From Hahellaceae bacterium (GTDB lineage Bacteria > Pseudomonadota > Gammaproteobacteria > Pseudomonadales > Oleiphilaceae), in the NCBI GenBank assembly GCA_024234575.1, contig JACKOB010000003.1, forward strand, positions 186,001 through 250,000: a DNA stretch of 64,000 nucleotides. Reading direction: 5' to 3'. Made by a program: the position numbers and the translations under genes. Of the stretch, positions 16,492 to 24,413 are shown one piece after another; position 1 is the stretch's first letter; every line of letters starts with the position of its first letter. The notes beneath the pieces were generated by a model. It searched no databases and had not been told where the DNA came from. It saw only the letters and a list, made by a program, of their open reading frames with translations.

Positions 16492-18525
16492 TTATGACTC
16501 CTCTGCTACGGGTGTTTCGGTAGTTTCAACTTGTACTAGTAGTTGTCTGATACGTACCTGATCGCCTTTTTTAACGCTGATATTGGCCACTTTTCCATCC
16601 CGGTCAGCCTTTAACGGGTGTTCCATTTTCATGGCCTCAAGAATGGCCAGTGTCTGACCTTTGCGCACGTTATCGCCTTCTTGAACCAGCACGTCCACTA
16701 TGGAGCCATCCATACTGGCGACCAATTTACCTGATCCGGCAGAGTCTTCACTTACCGCTGCTTCATGGGTTAAGTCATGGAACAGATAGTAACGGCAAGC
16801 GAGGCGCAAGAATACCTGTTCGCCGTGTAAATAGAATTGGCACTGCTGACGGAGATCGTTGTGCACAAATACCAATGTATTTTCAGACTCTTGTAACACG
16901 TTTAAGGTGTAAGTTGTGTCGTTATGGGTAACCAGATAGCTTGATTTTTCATGTTCGAGTGCCAGCTCAATAACATGATCATCGCAACGAATCTCATAAG
17001 GCCAGGGCGCAGGATTGGAGTTGCGCCAGCCAGAGAAATTCTCTGCAAAAGGCTGCCGGTTGCTGTTTCGGTGCAGCAAAATGGTGGCGAGTGCGCAGGC
17101 GACGGGGTCGGGTTTGGTTACCTGCATTGAGCTATCTTTGGCGAAGTTTTCGCTGATAAAGGCAGTTGTGGCCTCACCGTTGGCAAAGCTCTGGTGGCGT
17201 AGAATATTGCCCAGAAATTCGCTGTTTGCTTTTATACCAAATAATGTCGAGTCTTCCACCGCCATGGCGAGCTTGCGGCGCGCTTCTTCGCGGGTAGCGC
17301 CATAGGCAATAATTTTTGCCAGCATGGGGTCGTAGAATGGTGACACGATTTGCCCGCTGGCGATTCCAGAATCAATTCTGATGCCTTCGCCGCCAGCAGG
17401 TTCCCAATGTACTATTTTTCCCGTCTGAGGCACGAATTTATTCGCCGGGTCTTCGGCATACAGACGTACTTCCATTGCATGGCCCGTTAGCTGTATTTGT
17501 TCTTGCTGTAACGGTAAGGGCGCACCTGCGGCGACTTGCAGTTGCCAGGCAACAAGATCCGTGCCGGTAATTAATTCCGTTACCGGGTGTTCTACCTGTA
17601 GTCTTGTGTTCATTTCGAGAAAATAGAAGTTCTTCTCGGCATCAACAAGAAACTCGACTGTACCTGCACCAACGTAATTACACGCAAGGGCCGCTTGCAC
17701 CGCCGCCTTACCCATCTTCTGGCGTAACTTTTCATCAACAAATGGTGATGGGGCTTCTTCAACAACTTTTTGATGTCGACGCTGGATAGAGCAGTCCCGT
17801 TCACCCAGGTAGACCGCATTACCGTGATGATCACAAAATACCTGAATCTCTATATGGCGAGGCCGAATAACTGCTTTCTCGATGATCAACTCTCCACTGC
17901 CAAAGGCATTGGTGGCTTCCGAGCGTGCAGTGCGGATTTGTTCTGCCAGTTCACTTTCTTCAAATACCAGGCGCATACCCCGCCCGCCGCCTCCTGCAGA
18001 GGCTTTCACCATTACGGGTAAACCAATACGTTTTGATTCGGCTATTAGCGTGGCCTCGCTTTGATCTTCTCCTTCATAGCCGGGAACACAAGGTACGTCA
18101 GCGGCGAGCATGGCAATTTTGGAGAGTCGTTTGCTGCCCATAAGCTCAATTGCCGCTGTTGGTGGCCCTATGAATACAATGCCTTCCTGTTCACAGCGTT
18201 GGGCGAAGGCACTGTTTTCGGACAAGAATCCATAGCCTGGGTGTACGGCATCGGCGCCACTCTTTTTACACGCGGCGATAATCTTTTCTATGCACAGGTA
18301 GGATTCGCCAACAGGTGCCGGGCCAATTCTTACCGCTTGATCGGCTAGTTTGACATGGGGGGTATCAATGTCTGCATCGCTGTATACGGCGACTGTGCGA
18401 AACCCTAACTGACGTGCGGTACGGATGACTCGCACAGCGATTTCGCCACGATTGGCAATAAGAACCTTGCTGAACTGGCGTGCGGAGCTGAATGACGAGG
18501 TTGGGATATTTTTTTGGTTCGACAT
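16492..18525 (-). CDS. atuF: Acyl-CoA carboxylase alpha (biotin-carrying) subunit, probably geranyl-CoA carboxylase
   Basis: 677 residues. Biotin carboxylase from 'SKVLIANRGEIAVRVIRTARQLG' (~residue 16), ATP-grasp 'KASAGGGGRGMRLV', 'ERDCSIQRRHQKVVEEAPSP' and 'FLEMNTRLQVEHPVTELITG'. The C-terminal carrier domain has the biotin-lysine motif 'ILEAMKMEHPL' (~residue 640). It carboxylates biotin and, with the beta subunit encoded at 20872-22488, an unsaturated acyl-CoA. Methylcrotonyl-CoA carboxylase is very similar. I favour geranyl-CoA because gene order matches atu and no HMG-CoA lyase is present. Confidence 0.85.
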   Translation of the reverse strand: MSNQKNIPTSSFSSARQFSKVLIANRGEIAVRVIRTARQLGFRTVAVYSDADIDTPHVKLADQAVRIGPAPVGESYLCIEKIIAACKKSGADAVHPGYGFLSENSAFAQRCEQEGIVFIGPPTAAIELMGSKRLSKIAMLAADVPCVPGYEGEDQSEATLIAESKRIGLPVMVKASAGGGGRGMRLVFEESELAEQIRTARSEATNAFGSGELIIEKAVIRPRHIEIQVFCDHHGNAVYLGERDCSIQRRHQKVVEEAPSPFVDEKLRQKMGKAAVQAALACNYVGAGTVEFLVDAEKNFYFLEMNTRLQVEHPVTELITGTDLVAWQLQVAAGAPLPLQQEQIQLTGHAMEVRLYAEDPANKFVPQTGKIVHWEPAGGEGIRIDSGIASGQIVSPFYDPMLAKIIAYGATREEARRKLAMAVEDSTLFGIKANSEFLGNILRHQSFANGEATTAFISENFAKDSSMQVTKPDPVACALATILLHRNSNRQPFAENFSGWRNSNPAPWPYEIRCDDHVIELALEHEKSSYLVTHNDTTYTLNVLQESENTLVFVHNDLRQQCQFYLHGEQVFLRLACRYYLFHDLTHEAAVSEDSAGSGKLVASMDGSIVDVLVQEGDNVRKGQTLAILEAMKMEHPLKADRDGKVANISVKKGDQVRIRQLLVQVETTETPVAEES

Positions 18526-18597
18526 GTTGTAAACGCCTTCCTGTTTCTCAAATTAGGGGGGCGAAGTACGCTTCAGTAATTCGCCGTCAATCGTGGA

Positions 18598-19449
18598 TTA
18601 TTTTGCCGTAGCGACTGGTGTTTCGGTACCAACTATCGCCGCCCATGCAGGCTTGCGTTTCTGAATAAAAGCCATGGTACCTTCTTGACCTTCCTGGCTG
18701 CTGACCGCCGCTGAGAAGTCTTTTGCCGCCTCATCAAGCAGCGATTCTAACGGCGTCTGACCCACCGCCAGCATCAGCTTTTTTGTGGTTGCATTAGCGC
18801 CCGGGGCGCAGCGTTTAACTTGTGCGAGTGTTGTCTGTAGCAGTGACTCGATTGCTTCGCTTGTCTCACCGACTTCGTGCACAATGCCCAGTGATTTTGC
18901 CTCTAAACCAGTAAACCGAGCGCCAAGCAAGGCCAGCCGCCGGGCCTGTGTAAGCCCGATGCGAGCCACAACAAATGGTGCTATTTGCGCTGGTGGAATA
19001 CCCAGCCCGGTTTCTGGCAGGCCAAATTGCGCATCGGCGGCGGCGATAGCGACGTCCGAGACACAGGCCAGTCCAAAACCACCACCCAGTACGGCGCCTT
19101 CAAGAACCGCAACGACCACCTGCTGTGCCTGATTCACCATGGTGATGAGGCGGCCAAATTCTCTGTTCAACTCGAAAAACGGATCGACGCCAGCAGCTTT
19201 CTTGGCTGCGAGCTGACCCCGTGCATTAGCCATGTCTTTAATGTCACCACCGGCACAGAAATGCCCTTCTGTACCACGCAGAACCACAGCACGGATATCA
19301 GGGTTTAGCGCGATCGCTTCAAAGGTTGCCATTAATTCATGCACCATTTGTAAGCTCATCGCGTTGCGTGCTTTGGGGCGGTTTAAGGTGATAAACAGCG
19401 CATGATCACGTTTGTCGAGCAATAAGGTTTCTGTCGTCGGTAATGTCAT
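18598..19449 (-). CDS. atuE: Enoyl-CoA hydratase/isomerase, isohexenylglutaconyl-CoA hydratase type
   Basis: 283 residues, crotonase fold: 'LNRPKARNAMSLQMVHELMATFE', oxyanion-hole 'HFCAGGDIKDMAN' (~residue 66-78) and 'AVLEGAVLGGGFGLACVSDVAIAAADAQFGLPETGLGIPPA' with the second oxyanion Gly and the catalytic-region Glu. It should hydrate the 3-methylglutaconyl-type product of the carboxylase. The position between atuD and atuF fits AtuE. The 204-bp gap upstream, unusually large for this operon, is filled by a structured inverted repeat. Confidence 0.84.
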   Translation of the reverse strand: MTLPTTETLLLDKRDHALFITLNRPKARNAMSLQMVHELMATFEAIALNPDIRAVVLRGTEGHFCAGGDIKDMANARGQLAAKKAAGVDPFFELNREFGRLITMVNQAQQVVVAVLEGAVLGGGFGLACVSDVAIAAADAQFGLPETGLGIPPAQIAPFVVARIGLTQARRLALLGARFTGLEAKSLGIVHEVGETSEAIESLLQTTLAQVKRCAPGANATTKKLMLAVGQTPLESLLDEAAKDFSAAVSSQEGQEGTMAFIQKRKPAWAAIVGTETPVATAK

Positions 19450-19524
19450 TTGTCTCTCACTTGCAAAGGTGGCGTTTGGCCAAAAGCCCGTAATTTTTAG
19501 TAGTCGTTTTGCACCATATCCGAA

Positions 19525-19622
19525 GGGCTTCCATGATTTTTTGGAACCGTCTGCCGCAAGGATGCGGCAGTCGAGCGCCCAGGGATGGGTTTACAGCGAG
19601 TTCCAAAAAATCATGGAAGCCC
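19525..19622. repeat. 98-bp structured inverted repeat between atuD and atuE
   Basis: Two perfect 23-base arms (19525-19547 and 19600-19622) enclose two small hairpins. Hairpin 1 is CTGCCGCA-AGGA-TGCGGCAG (19551-19570); hairpin 2 is CCCA-GGGA-TGGG (19578-19589). On plus-strand RNA both loops present A-R-G-G-A-U in the context CARGGAUG, the known core of CsrA/RsmA binding sites, with the GGA triplets 23 bases apart. The arms read the same on both strands. It resembles a mobile intergenic repeat; no second copy is in this window. Confidence 0.85.
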
Positions 19623-19653
19623 GGTTGCTTAGATTGATGAAGTACAACTGTCT

Positions 19654-20811
19654 CTATTTTTTCTTACCCGGCAGTGTTCCCATCATTTTGCAGATAATGC
19701 CCAGCATGATTTCATCAGCACCACCGCCGATAGAAACCAGTCTGACATCCCGGTAAGCGCGAGATACCGGGTTATCCCACATGTAACCCATGCCACCCCA
19801 ATATTGGACGCAGGCATCGGTCACTTCGCGACCCAGTCTTCCGGATTTAAGCTTGGCCATGGATGCCAGACGCGTTGCATCTTTACCGTTGATGTAGTCT
19901 TCGCAGGCTTGGAAAGTTAGCGCGCGCAAGCACTCGATTTCGGTTTGCAGCTCTGCCAGACGGAAATGGATTACCTGATTGTCGATTAACGATTGGCCAA
20001 AAGTTTTTCTTTCTTTGCAGTAGTTGATCGTGCTGTTAACGCAGTATTCAAGCGCCTTGATTGTATTTGCCGCCCCCCACATGCGCTCTTCCTGAAACTG
20101 AATCATCTGCAGCATGAATCCAGTTCCTTCGGCGCCAATGCGATTACGCTGCGGAACACGCACATCATCAAAAAATATCTGGGCCGTTTCGGATGAACGC
20201 ATACCTAGCTTATCGAGCCGCGGTGCGATGGTGATGCCAGGGGATTTCATCGGAACAACAATCAGTGACTTATTTTTATGTGGCTTGTCGTCACTGGTGT
20301 TGGCGAGCAAGCAGATAAAATCGGCCTGGGGGGCGTTGGTAATCCACATTTTTGTGCCGTTGATGACATAGTCATCGCCATCTTTGCGGGCGGTGGTTTT
20401 AAGACCTGCCACGTCAGAGCCTGCACCAGGCTCACTCACACCGATACAGCCGATGGCTTCGCCGCGGATAGCTGGCGTTAAAAATTCTTCTTTCAGCGAC
20501 TCTGAGCCAAACTTGGCAATCGCGGGTGTACACATGTCAGTTTGCACGCCAATGGCCAGGGGCACGCCACCGCAGTGTGCGGTTCCCAGCTCTTCGGCAG
20601 CAACAAGGTTGTAGCTGTAATCAAGGCCCATGCCGCCAAATTTTTCCGGTTTGCTGATGCCTAACAGACCAAGATCGCCAAGTTTTTTAAATATTTCCCG
20701 CATAGGAAACTCACCGGCTTTTTCCCATTCATCCACAAACGGATTGATTTCATTGTCGACAAAACTCTTAACCGTTCTTCTTAATTCCTGGTGTTCTTGT
20801 GTAAAGATCAT
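19654..20811 (-). CDS. atuD: Acyl-CoA dehydrogenase, citronellyl-CoA dehydrogenase type
   Basis: 385 residues. FAD/substrate signatures 'IGCIGVSEPGAGSDVAGLKTTA' (~residue 120-141) and 'ITNAPQADFICLLANT' are clear. At the MCAD catalytic position (Y-E-G-T) it reads 'SIGGGADEIM', so the base is not there. A Glu in 'FQEERMWGA' (241/242) matches the isovaleryl-CoA/long-chain type. It should desaturate citronellyl-CoA to geranyl-CoA, the carboxylase substrate, passing electrons to ETF. Isovaleryl-CoA dehydrogenase is the main alternative. It lies 60 bp after atuC. Confidence 0.84.
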   Translation of the reverse strand: MIFTQEHQELRRTVKSFVDNEINPFVDEWEKAGEFPMREIFKKLGDLGLLGISKPEKFGGMGLDYSYNLVAAEELGTAHCGGVPLAIGVQTDMCTPAIAKFGSESLKEEFLTPAIRGEAIGCIGVSEPGAGSDVAGLKTTARKDGDDYVINGTKMWITNAPQADFICLLANTSDDKPHKNKSLIVVPMKSPGITIAPRLDKLGMRSSETAQIFFDDVRVPQRNRIGAEGTGFMLQMIQFQEERMWGAANTIKALEYCVNSTINYCKERKTFGQSLIDNQVIHFRLAELQTEIECLRALTFQACEDYINGKDATRLASMAKLKSGRLGREVTDACVQYWGGMGYMWDNPVSRAYRDVRLVSIGGGADEIMLGIICKMMGTLPGKKK

Positions 20812-20871
20812 GTGTTTGCTCTCTTTTCAGATCAAATTCAGTTGGCATTGTCTTTTCGGTTGCGGCGTAAT

Positions 20872-22488
20872 TTACAGGCGTGCGACGCCAAAACTGCTGG
20901 CTCGCAATGGCCGTCGGCTGGCTTCATTGCAAACGTCCAGTACCATCGCCAGCACATTACGCGTGTCCCTTGGGTCGATCAGGCCGTCATCCCATAACCG
21001 TGCGGTACCAAACAGCGCGGTAGAGCCTTTGTCTAATTTATCGGCGGTGGCTTTTTCAATCACATCCAGCATTTTGGGGTCGGGAGTCATGCCCATTTTG
21101 GCTTGCTTTTCTTCGGTGACGATACGCAGCACTTTGCCCGCTTGCGCTCCTCCCATGACGGCTGTTTTACTGTTTGGCCAGGCGAAAATAAAGCGGGGGT
21201 CTAAGCCGCGACCGCACATGGCATAGTTGCCTGCACCGTAAGAGCCGCCAACAACTATCGTTATTCTTGGTACTTTCGCATTGGCAACGGCTTGCAGCAT
21301 TTTCGAACCGTGTTTGATAATGCCGTTCTGCTCAGAGTCTGTACCCACCATAAACCCTGTCGTATTGTGGAAGAACAAGATGGCGATGTTAGATTGTTCG
21401 CACAGCTGAATAAACTGGGCGGCTTTGACCGCGCCTTTCGCAGTAATGGGGCCATTGTTGCCAATAATGCCGCAGCTATGCCCCTGAATTTTCAAGAATC
21501 CGCAAACTGTCTGGTTATCAAACTCTGGTTTAAAATCGAGGTATTCCGAGCCGTCGGCGATACGCGCGATAATCTCCCGAACGTCGTAGGGTTTTTTGCT
21601 CTCAGACGGAACAATTCCTAATAACTCTTCGGCATCATATAAAGGTGGTTGCCAGCTTTTGGTAGGGGTTGCGGGCAGTTGCTCGTTCCAGGGCAGAGAC
21701 GTCATGATATTGCGGGCGATGCGGATGCCATCGGCGTCATCCTCGGCAAGAAACTCGGCCGTGCCGGCGGTCTGGCAGTGCATTTCTGCGCCGCCCAGTT
21801 CTTCATCCGTCGCTATTTCACCTGTGGCGGCTTTTAGCAACGGTGGTCCGGCAAGAAACATTTTTGCTTTACCTTTGACCGTCACCACATAATCAGACAG
21901 GCCCGGCTGATAGGCACCTCCCGCTGTGGCATTGCCATGTACGACGGTAATTTGGGGAATACCCGCCGCAGACATGCGCGCCTGGTTCGCAAAGCCACGG
22001 GCACCGAGCACAAAAATATCAGTGGCATAGTTAAGGTTGGCGCCACCGCTTTCTGCCAGGGTGACCACCGGCAGTTTGTTTTCCATGGCAATGGCCTGAA
22101 TGCGCAGTGATTTGTCGAGTCCCGCAGGGGAAATGGTGCCTCCTTTGATGGCGCTGTTGTTCAGCACGATTAAAGAGCGCACGCCTTCGACATAGCCGAT
22201 GCCTGCAATGATACCGCCACCAGCCATTGAGCCATCTTTATCATCATGCATTTTGTAGCCGGCGAGTGAACATAGTTCGAGAAACGGGGCACCACGATCC
22301 AGCAACAAATTTAATCGTTCCCGTGGCAGCAGCTTGCCCCGTTTGTGAAACTTCTCTTTCGCTTCATCGGCTTTCGCGATAACTTTTTTCTCAATTGCCC
22401 GAAACTCTTCGATATAAGAAAGCATGGCTTCTCGGTTGGCCTGAAATTCGGAAGAGTGGGTGTCTATGACGCTTTCAATAACTGGCAT
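20872..22488 (-). CDS. atuC: Acyl-CoA carboxylase beta (carboxyltransferase) subunit, probably geranyl-CoA carboxylase
   Basis: 538 residues, carboxyltransferase fold of MCC/GCC/PCC beta. N-half: 'GKLLPRERLNLLLDRGAPFLEL' and 'VTLAESGGANLNYATDIFV'; C-half: 'FFHNTTGFMVGTDSEQNGIIKHGSKMLQAVANAKVPRITIVVGGSYGAGNYAMCGRGLDPRF' and 'WPNSKTAVMGGAQAGKVL'. It transfers CO2 from biotin on AtuF to geranyl-CoA. The Gly-rich oxyanion loops are intact. The pairing with a separate alpha subunit and flanking AtuB/AtuD-like genes supports geranyl-CoA over methylcrotonyl-CoA carboxylase, but only an assay would settle it. Confidence 0.85.
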   Translation of the reverse strand: MPVIESVIDTHSSEFQANREAMLSYIEEFRAIEKKVIAKADEAKEKFHKRGKLLPRERLNLLLDRGAPFLELCSLAGYKMHDDKDGSMAGGGIIAGIGYVEGVRSLIVLNNSAIKGGTISPAGLDKSLRIQAIAMENKLPVVTLAESGGANLNYATDIFVLGARGFANQARMSAAGIPQITVVHGNATAGGAYQPGLSDYVVTVKGKAKMFLAGPPLLKAATGEIATDEELGGAEMHCQTAGTAEFLAEDDADGIRIARNIMTSLPWNEQLPATPTKSWQPPLYDAEELLGIVPSESKKPYDVREIIARIADGSEYLDFKPEFDNQTVCGFLKIQGHSCGIIGNNGPITAKGAVKAAQFIQLCEQSNIAILFFHNTTGFMVGTDSEQNGIIKHGSKMLQAVANAKVPRITIVVGGSYGAGNYAMCGRGLDPRFIFAWPNSKTAVMGGAQAGKVLRIVTEEKQAKMGMTPDPKMLDVIEKATADKLDKGSTALFGTARLWDDGLIDPRDTRNVLAMVLDVCNEASRRPLRASSFGVARL

Positions 22489-22532
22489 GATGTTTTTCCG
22501 CCTTGTTCATCTGATCTTTAGGGAAGAGCTGG

Positions 22533-23405
22533 TTAATCGTTATTTTCTTGCAGCACTTTTGGCACGATTGCCCTGTGGAAGCCGTGGTAAGACTCGGAGT
22601 TGCGTGCTTTGGGCAGCGGCCATACCCGTCCACCCTGTGAGGCCGCACCATCAATTCTGATGGTATCTCCGCTGATAAAATTGGCACCTTCACTTAGCAA
22701 AAAGCTGATAACAGAACTGACCTCCGCCTCGGTAGCCAGGCGTTTTAACGGCACGGCTTGTCTGAGAGAGGTGATCATGGACTTCATGTGCGGCGGGTAT
22801 GAGTCCATACCGCTGGAGGCTACCCAGCCCGGTGCTACCGCATTGACGCGCACACCGGATGCGCCCCATTCGATAGCGGCAGTTTGGGTAAAGTTAACCA
22901 TGCCTGCGCGGGCTGCACCGGAGTGACCCATGCCGGGCATACCGCCCCACATGTCTGCAACTATGTTAACGATCGAGCCACCGTTTTTAGACATGCTCTG
23001 CATGTAGACTTCTTTTGCTACTAAAAAGCCACCCGTCAGGTTGGTGCGAACAACGGTTTCCCAGCCTTTTTGGTTGATGGCAGTCAGCGGTGCGGGGAAC
23101 TGCCCACCGGCATTGTTTACCAGTCCGTGAATGACGCCATGTTCGGCGACTATCGTTTTAATGGTTTCTTTCACTTTATCTTCTTCGCGTATATCGCAAG
23201 AGTAAAAGCTGAGCATGTAACCATCTTCTTCGATTTCTGCTGCAACACTTTGCAGCTTTTCCAGTGATCGTCCTATGGCGATCACTTTCGCACCTAATGA
23301 AGCCAGTTCATGCACGGTGCATCTGCCGATGCCACTACCACCACCGGTGACGATAATTGTTTTGCCCTTGAAAAGGTCTTGTCTGAAGACGGAACGATAA
23401 GACAT
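22533..23405 (-). CDS. atuB: Short-chain dehydrogenase-like protein (AtuB-like) with altered catalytic motif
   Basis: About 290 residues from ATG 23405, which has AAGGA seven bases upstream (23413-23417 complement); an in-frame GTG at 23465 has no comparable site. Nucleotide-binding 'TGGGSGIGR' (~residue 21) and 'VNNAGGQFPAP' are present. Where Tyr-x3-Lys should be, it reads 'GHSGAARAGMVNF', giving Ser-x3-Arg, close to the peroxisomal 2,4-dienoyl-CoA reductase branch that also lacks the Tyr. So it may be a reductase of unsaturated acyl-CoA rather than an alcohol dehydrogenase. It is the first gene of the leftward atu operon. Confidence 0.78.
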   Translation of the reverse strand: MSYRSVFRQDLFKGKTIIVTGGGSGIGRCTVHELASLGAKVIAIGRSLEKLQSVAAEIEEDGYMLSFYSCDIREEDKVKETIKTIVAEHGVIHGLVNNAGGQFPAPLTAINQKGWETVVRTNLTGGFLVAKEVYMQSMSKNGGSIVNIVADMWGGMPGMGHSGAARAGMVNFTQTAAIEWGASGVRVNAVAPGWVASSGMDSYPPHMKSMITSLRQAVPLKRLATEAEVSSVISFLLSEGANFISGDTIRIDGAASQGGRVWPLPKARNSESYHGFHRAIVPKVLQENND

Positions 23406-23525
23406 GCTTGCATCCTTGTTGTCTAACATACGATTTGCCGATAAGTCGTCAGCGCCTTTTATCACCTTTCGTTAAGTAACTTTCGAAAAGGGGAGTTCTG
23501 CGCTATTATTCAATAAATAAACGAT

Positions 23526-23543
23526 ACCAAGCAAGCGCTTGGT
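23526..23543. promoter_or_regulatory. Candidate operator for the TetR regulator
   Basis: ACCAAGC-AAGC-GCTTGGT, a perfect 7-4-7 inverted repeat in the divergent region between atuB and the TetR gene. Size and symmetry fit a TetR-family site. A related imperfect motif (GCAAGCGGTTTGC) lies at 23628-23640; both contain GCAAGCG. Confidence 0.6.
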
Positions 23544-23627
23544 TTGTAAAGTGGCTTTTATAGAAATACACTGAAATTATGTAATGCAGGGCAATGTATT
23601 AATTGGTTAATTGTCAAAGATGCACTG

Positions 23628-23640
23628 GCAAGCGGTTTGC
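23628..23640. promoter_or_regulatory. Second, weaker candidate operator
   Basis: GCAA-GCGGT-TTGC shares GCAAGCG with the operator candidate at 23526-23543. Pseudomonas AtuR is reported to bind two inverted repeats, which makes a second site plausible. Confidence 0.35.
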
Positions 23641-23763
23641 TAAGCCTGAATTGGTGCTTAGGGGCGTTAATTACTGAAAAGTTGTGTAAAATTATTCGCC
23701 TAAACAATATTTACCTGAACGCCCATCAGGTAAATGCTTTTCGTCAGGGTCACAGGATGAGTT

Positions 23764-24378
23764 ATGAATGAGTTAGCAGAATTAGTGCAGCAGGGATATG
23801 TGACCGATCCATCCTCTGCCCGCGGTCGGTTGTTAACCAAAGCCGCCCATTTGTTTAAAGAAAAAGGCTATGAGCGAACAACCGTTCGTGATCTGGCAAA
23901 AGATGTAGGCATTCAGTCTGGCAGTATCTTTCATCACTTTAAAAGCAAAGAAGAAATCCTGCGTGCGGTAATGGAAGAAGCCATACTCTACAATACCGAG
24001 CGCATGCGTAATGCGTTGGCAGAGGCTGCTGATCCCCGAGCGAAAGTGCTGGCCCTGATTAAGTGTGAACTCGAATCCATTACCGGTCTGACTGGTGAGG
24101 CGATGGCTGTGCTGGTGTATGAGTGGCGTAGCCTCTCTGCATCCAGTCAGGCCAGTATTTTAAAGCTGCGGGATATCTATGAGCAGTTGTGGCTTGATGC
24201 CCTGGAGGAAGCAAAAAATGCGGGTATGATAGAAGGAGATACCTTTATCCTGCGACGCTTTCTCACTGGCGCGTTAAGCTGGACGACCACCTGGTTTAAG
24301 CCAGATGGTGACCTTAGTATGGACTCGCTGGCTGAGCAGGCCCTGTTTCTTGCGGTAAAACAGCTGCCACAGGCATAA
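23764..24378 (+). CDS. atuR: TetR-family regulator, AtuR-like
   Basis: 204 residues. The N-terminal helix-turn-helix is clear: 'KAAHLFKEKGYERTTVRDLAKDVGIQSGSIFHHFKSKEEILRAVM' (~residues 24-68). The C-terminal helical domain should bind the inducer, probably a citronellyl- or geranyl-type CoA ester. It diverges from atuB, and a 7-4-7 palindrome sits between them, so it most likely represses the operon and itself. The symbol is inferred from context. Confidence 0.78.
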   Translation: MNELAELVQQGYVTDPSSARGRLLTKAAHLFKEKGYERTTVRDLAKDVGIQSGSIFHHFKSKEEILRAVMEEAILYNTERMRNALAEAADPRAKVLALIKCELESITGLTGEAMAVLVYEWRSLSASSQASILKLRDIYEQLWLDALEEAKNAGMIEGDTFILRRFLTGALSWTTTWFKPDGDLSMDSLAEQALFLAVKQLPQA

Positions 24379-24413
24379 CGGCAGCTTCTATTTTGCCAAG
24401 GTAAACCGCACTC

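Noticed and set aside
13763..23405. Leucine (liu) degradation cluster
   Set aside because: Carboxylase, dehydrogenase and hydratase would fit, but there is no HMG-CoA lyase, and the two SDR genes and ligase match atu order.
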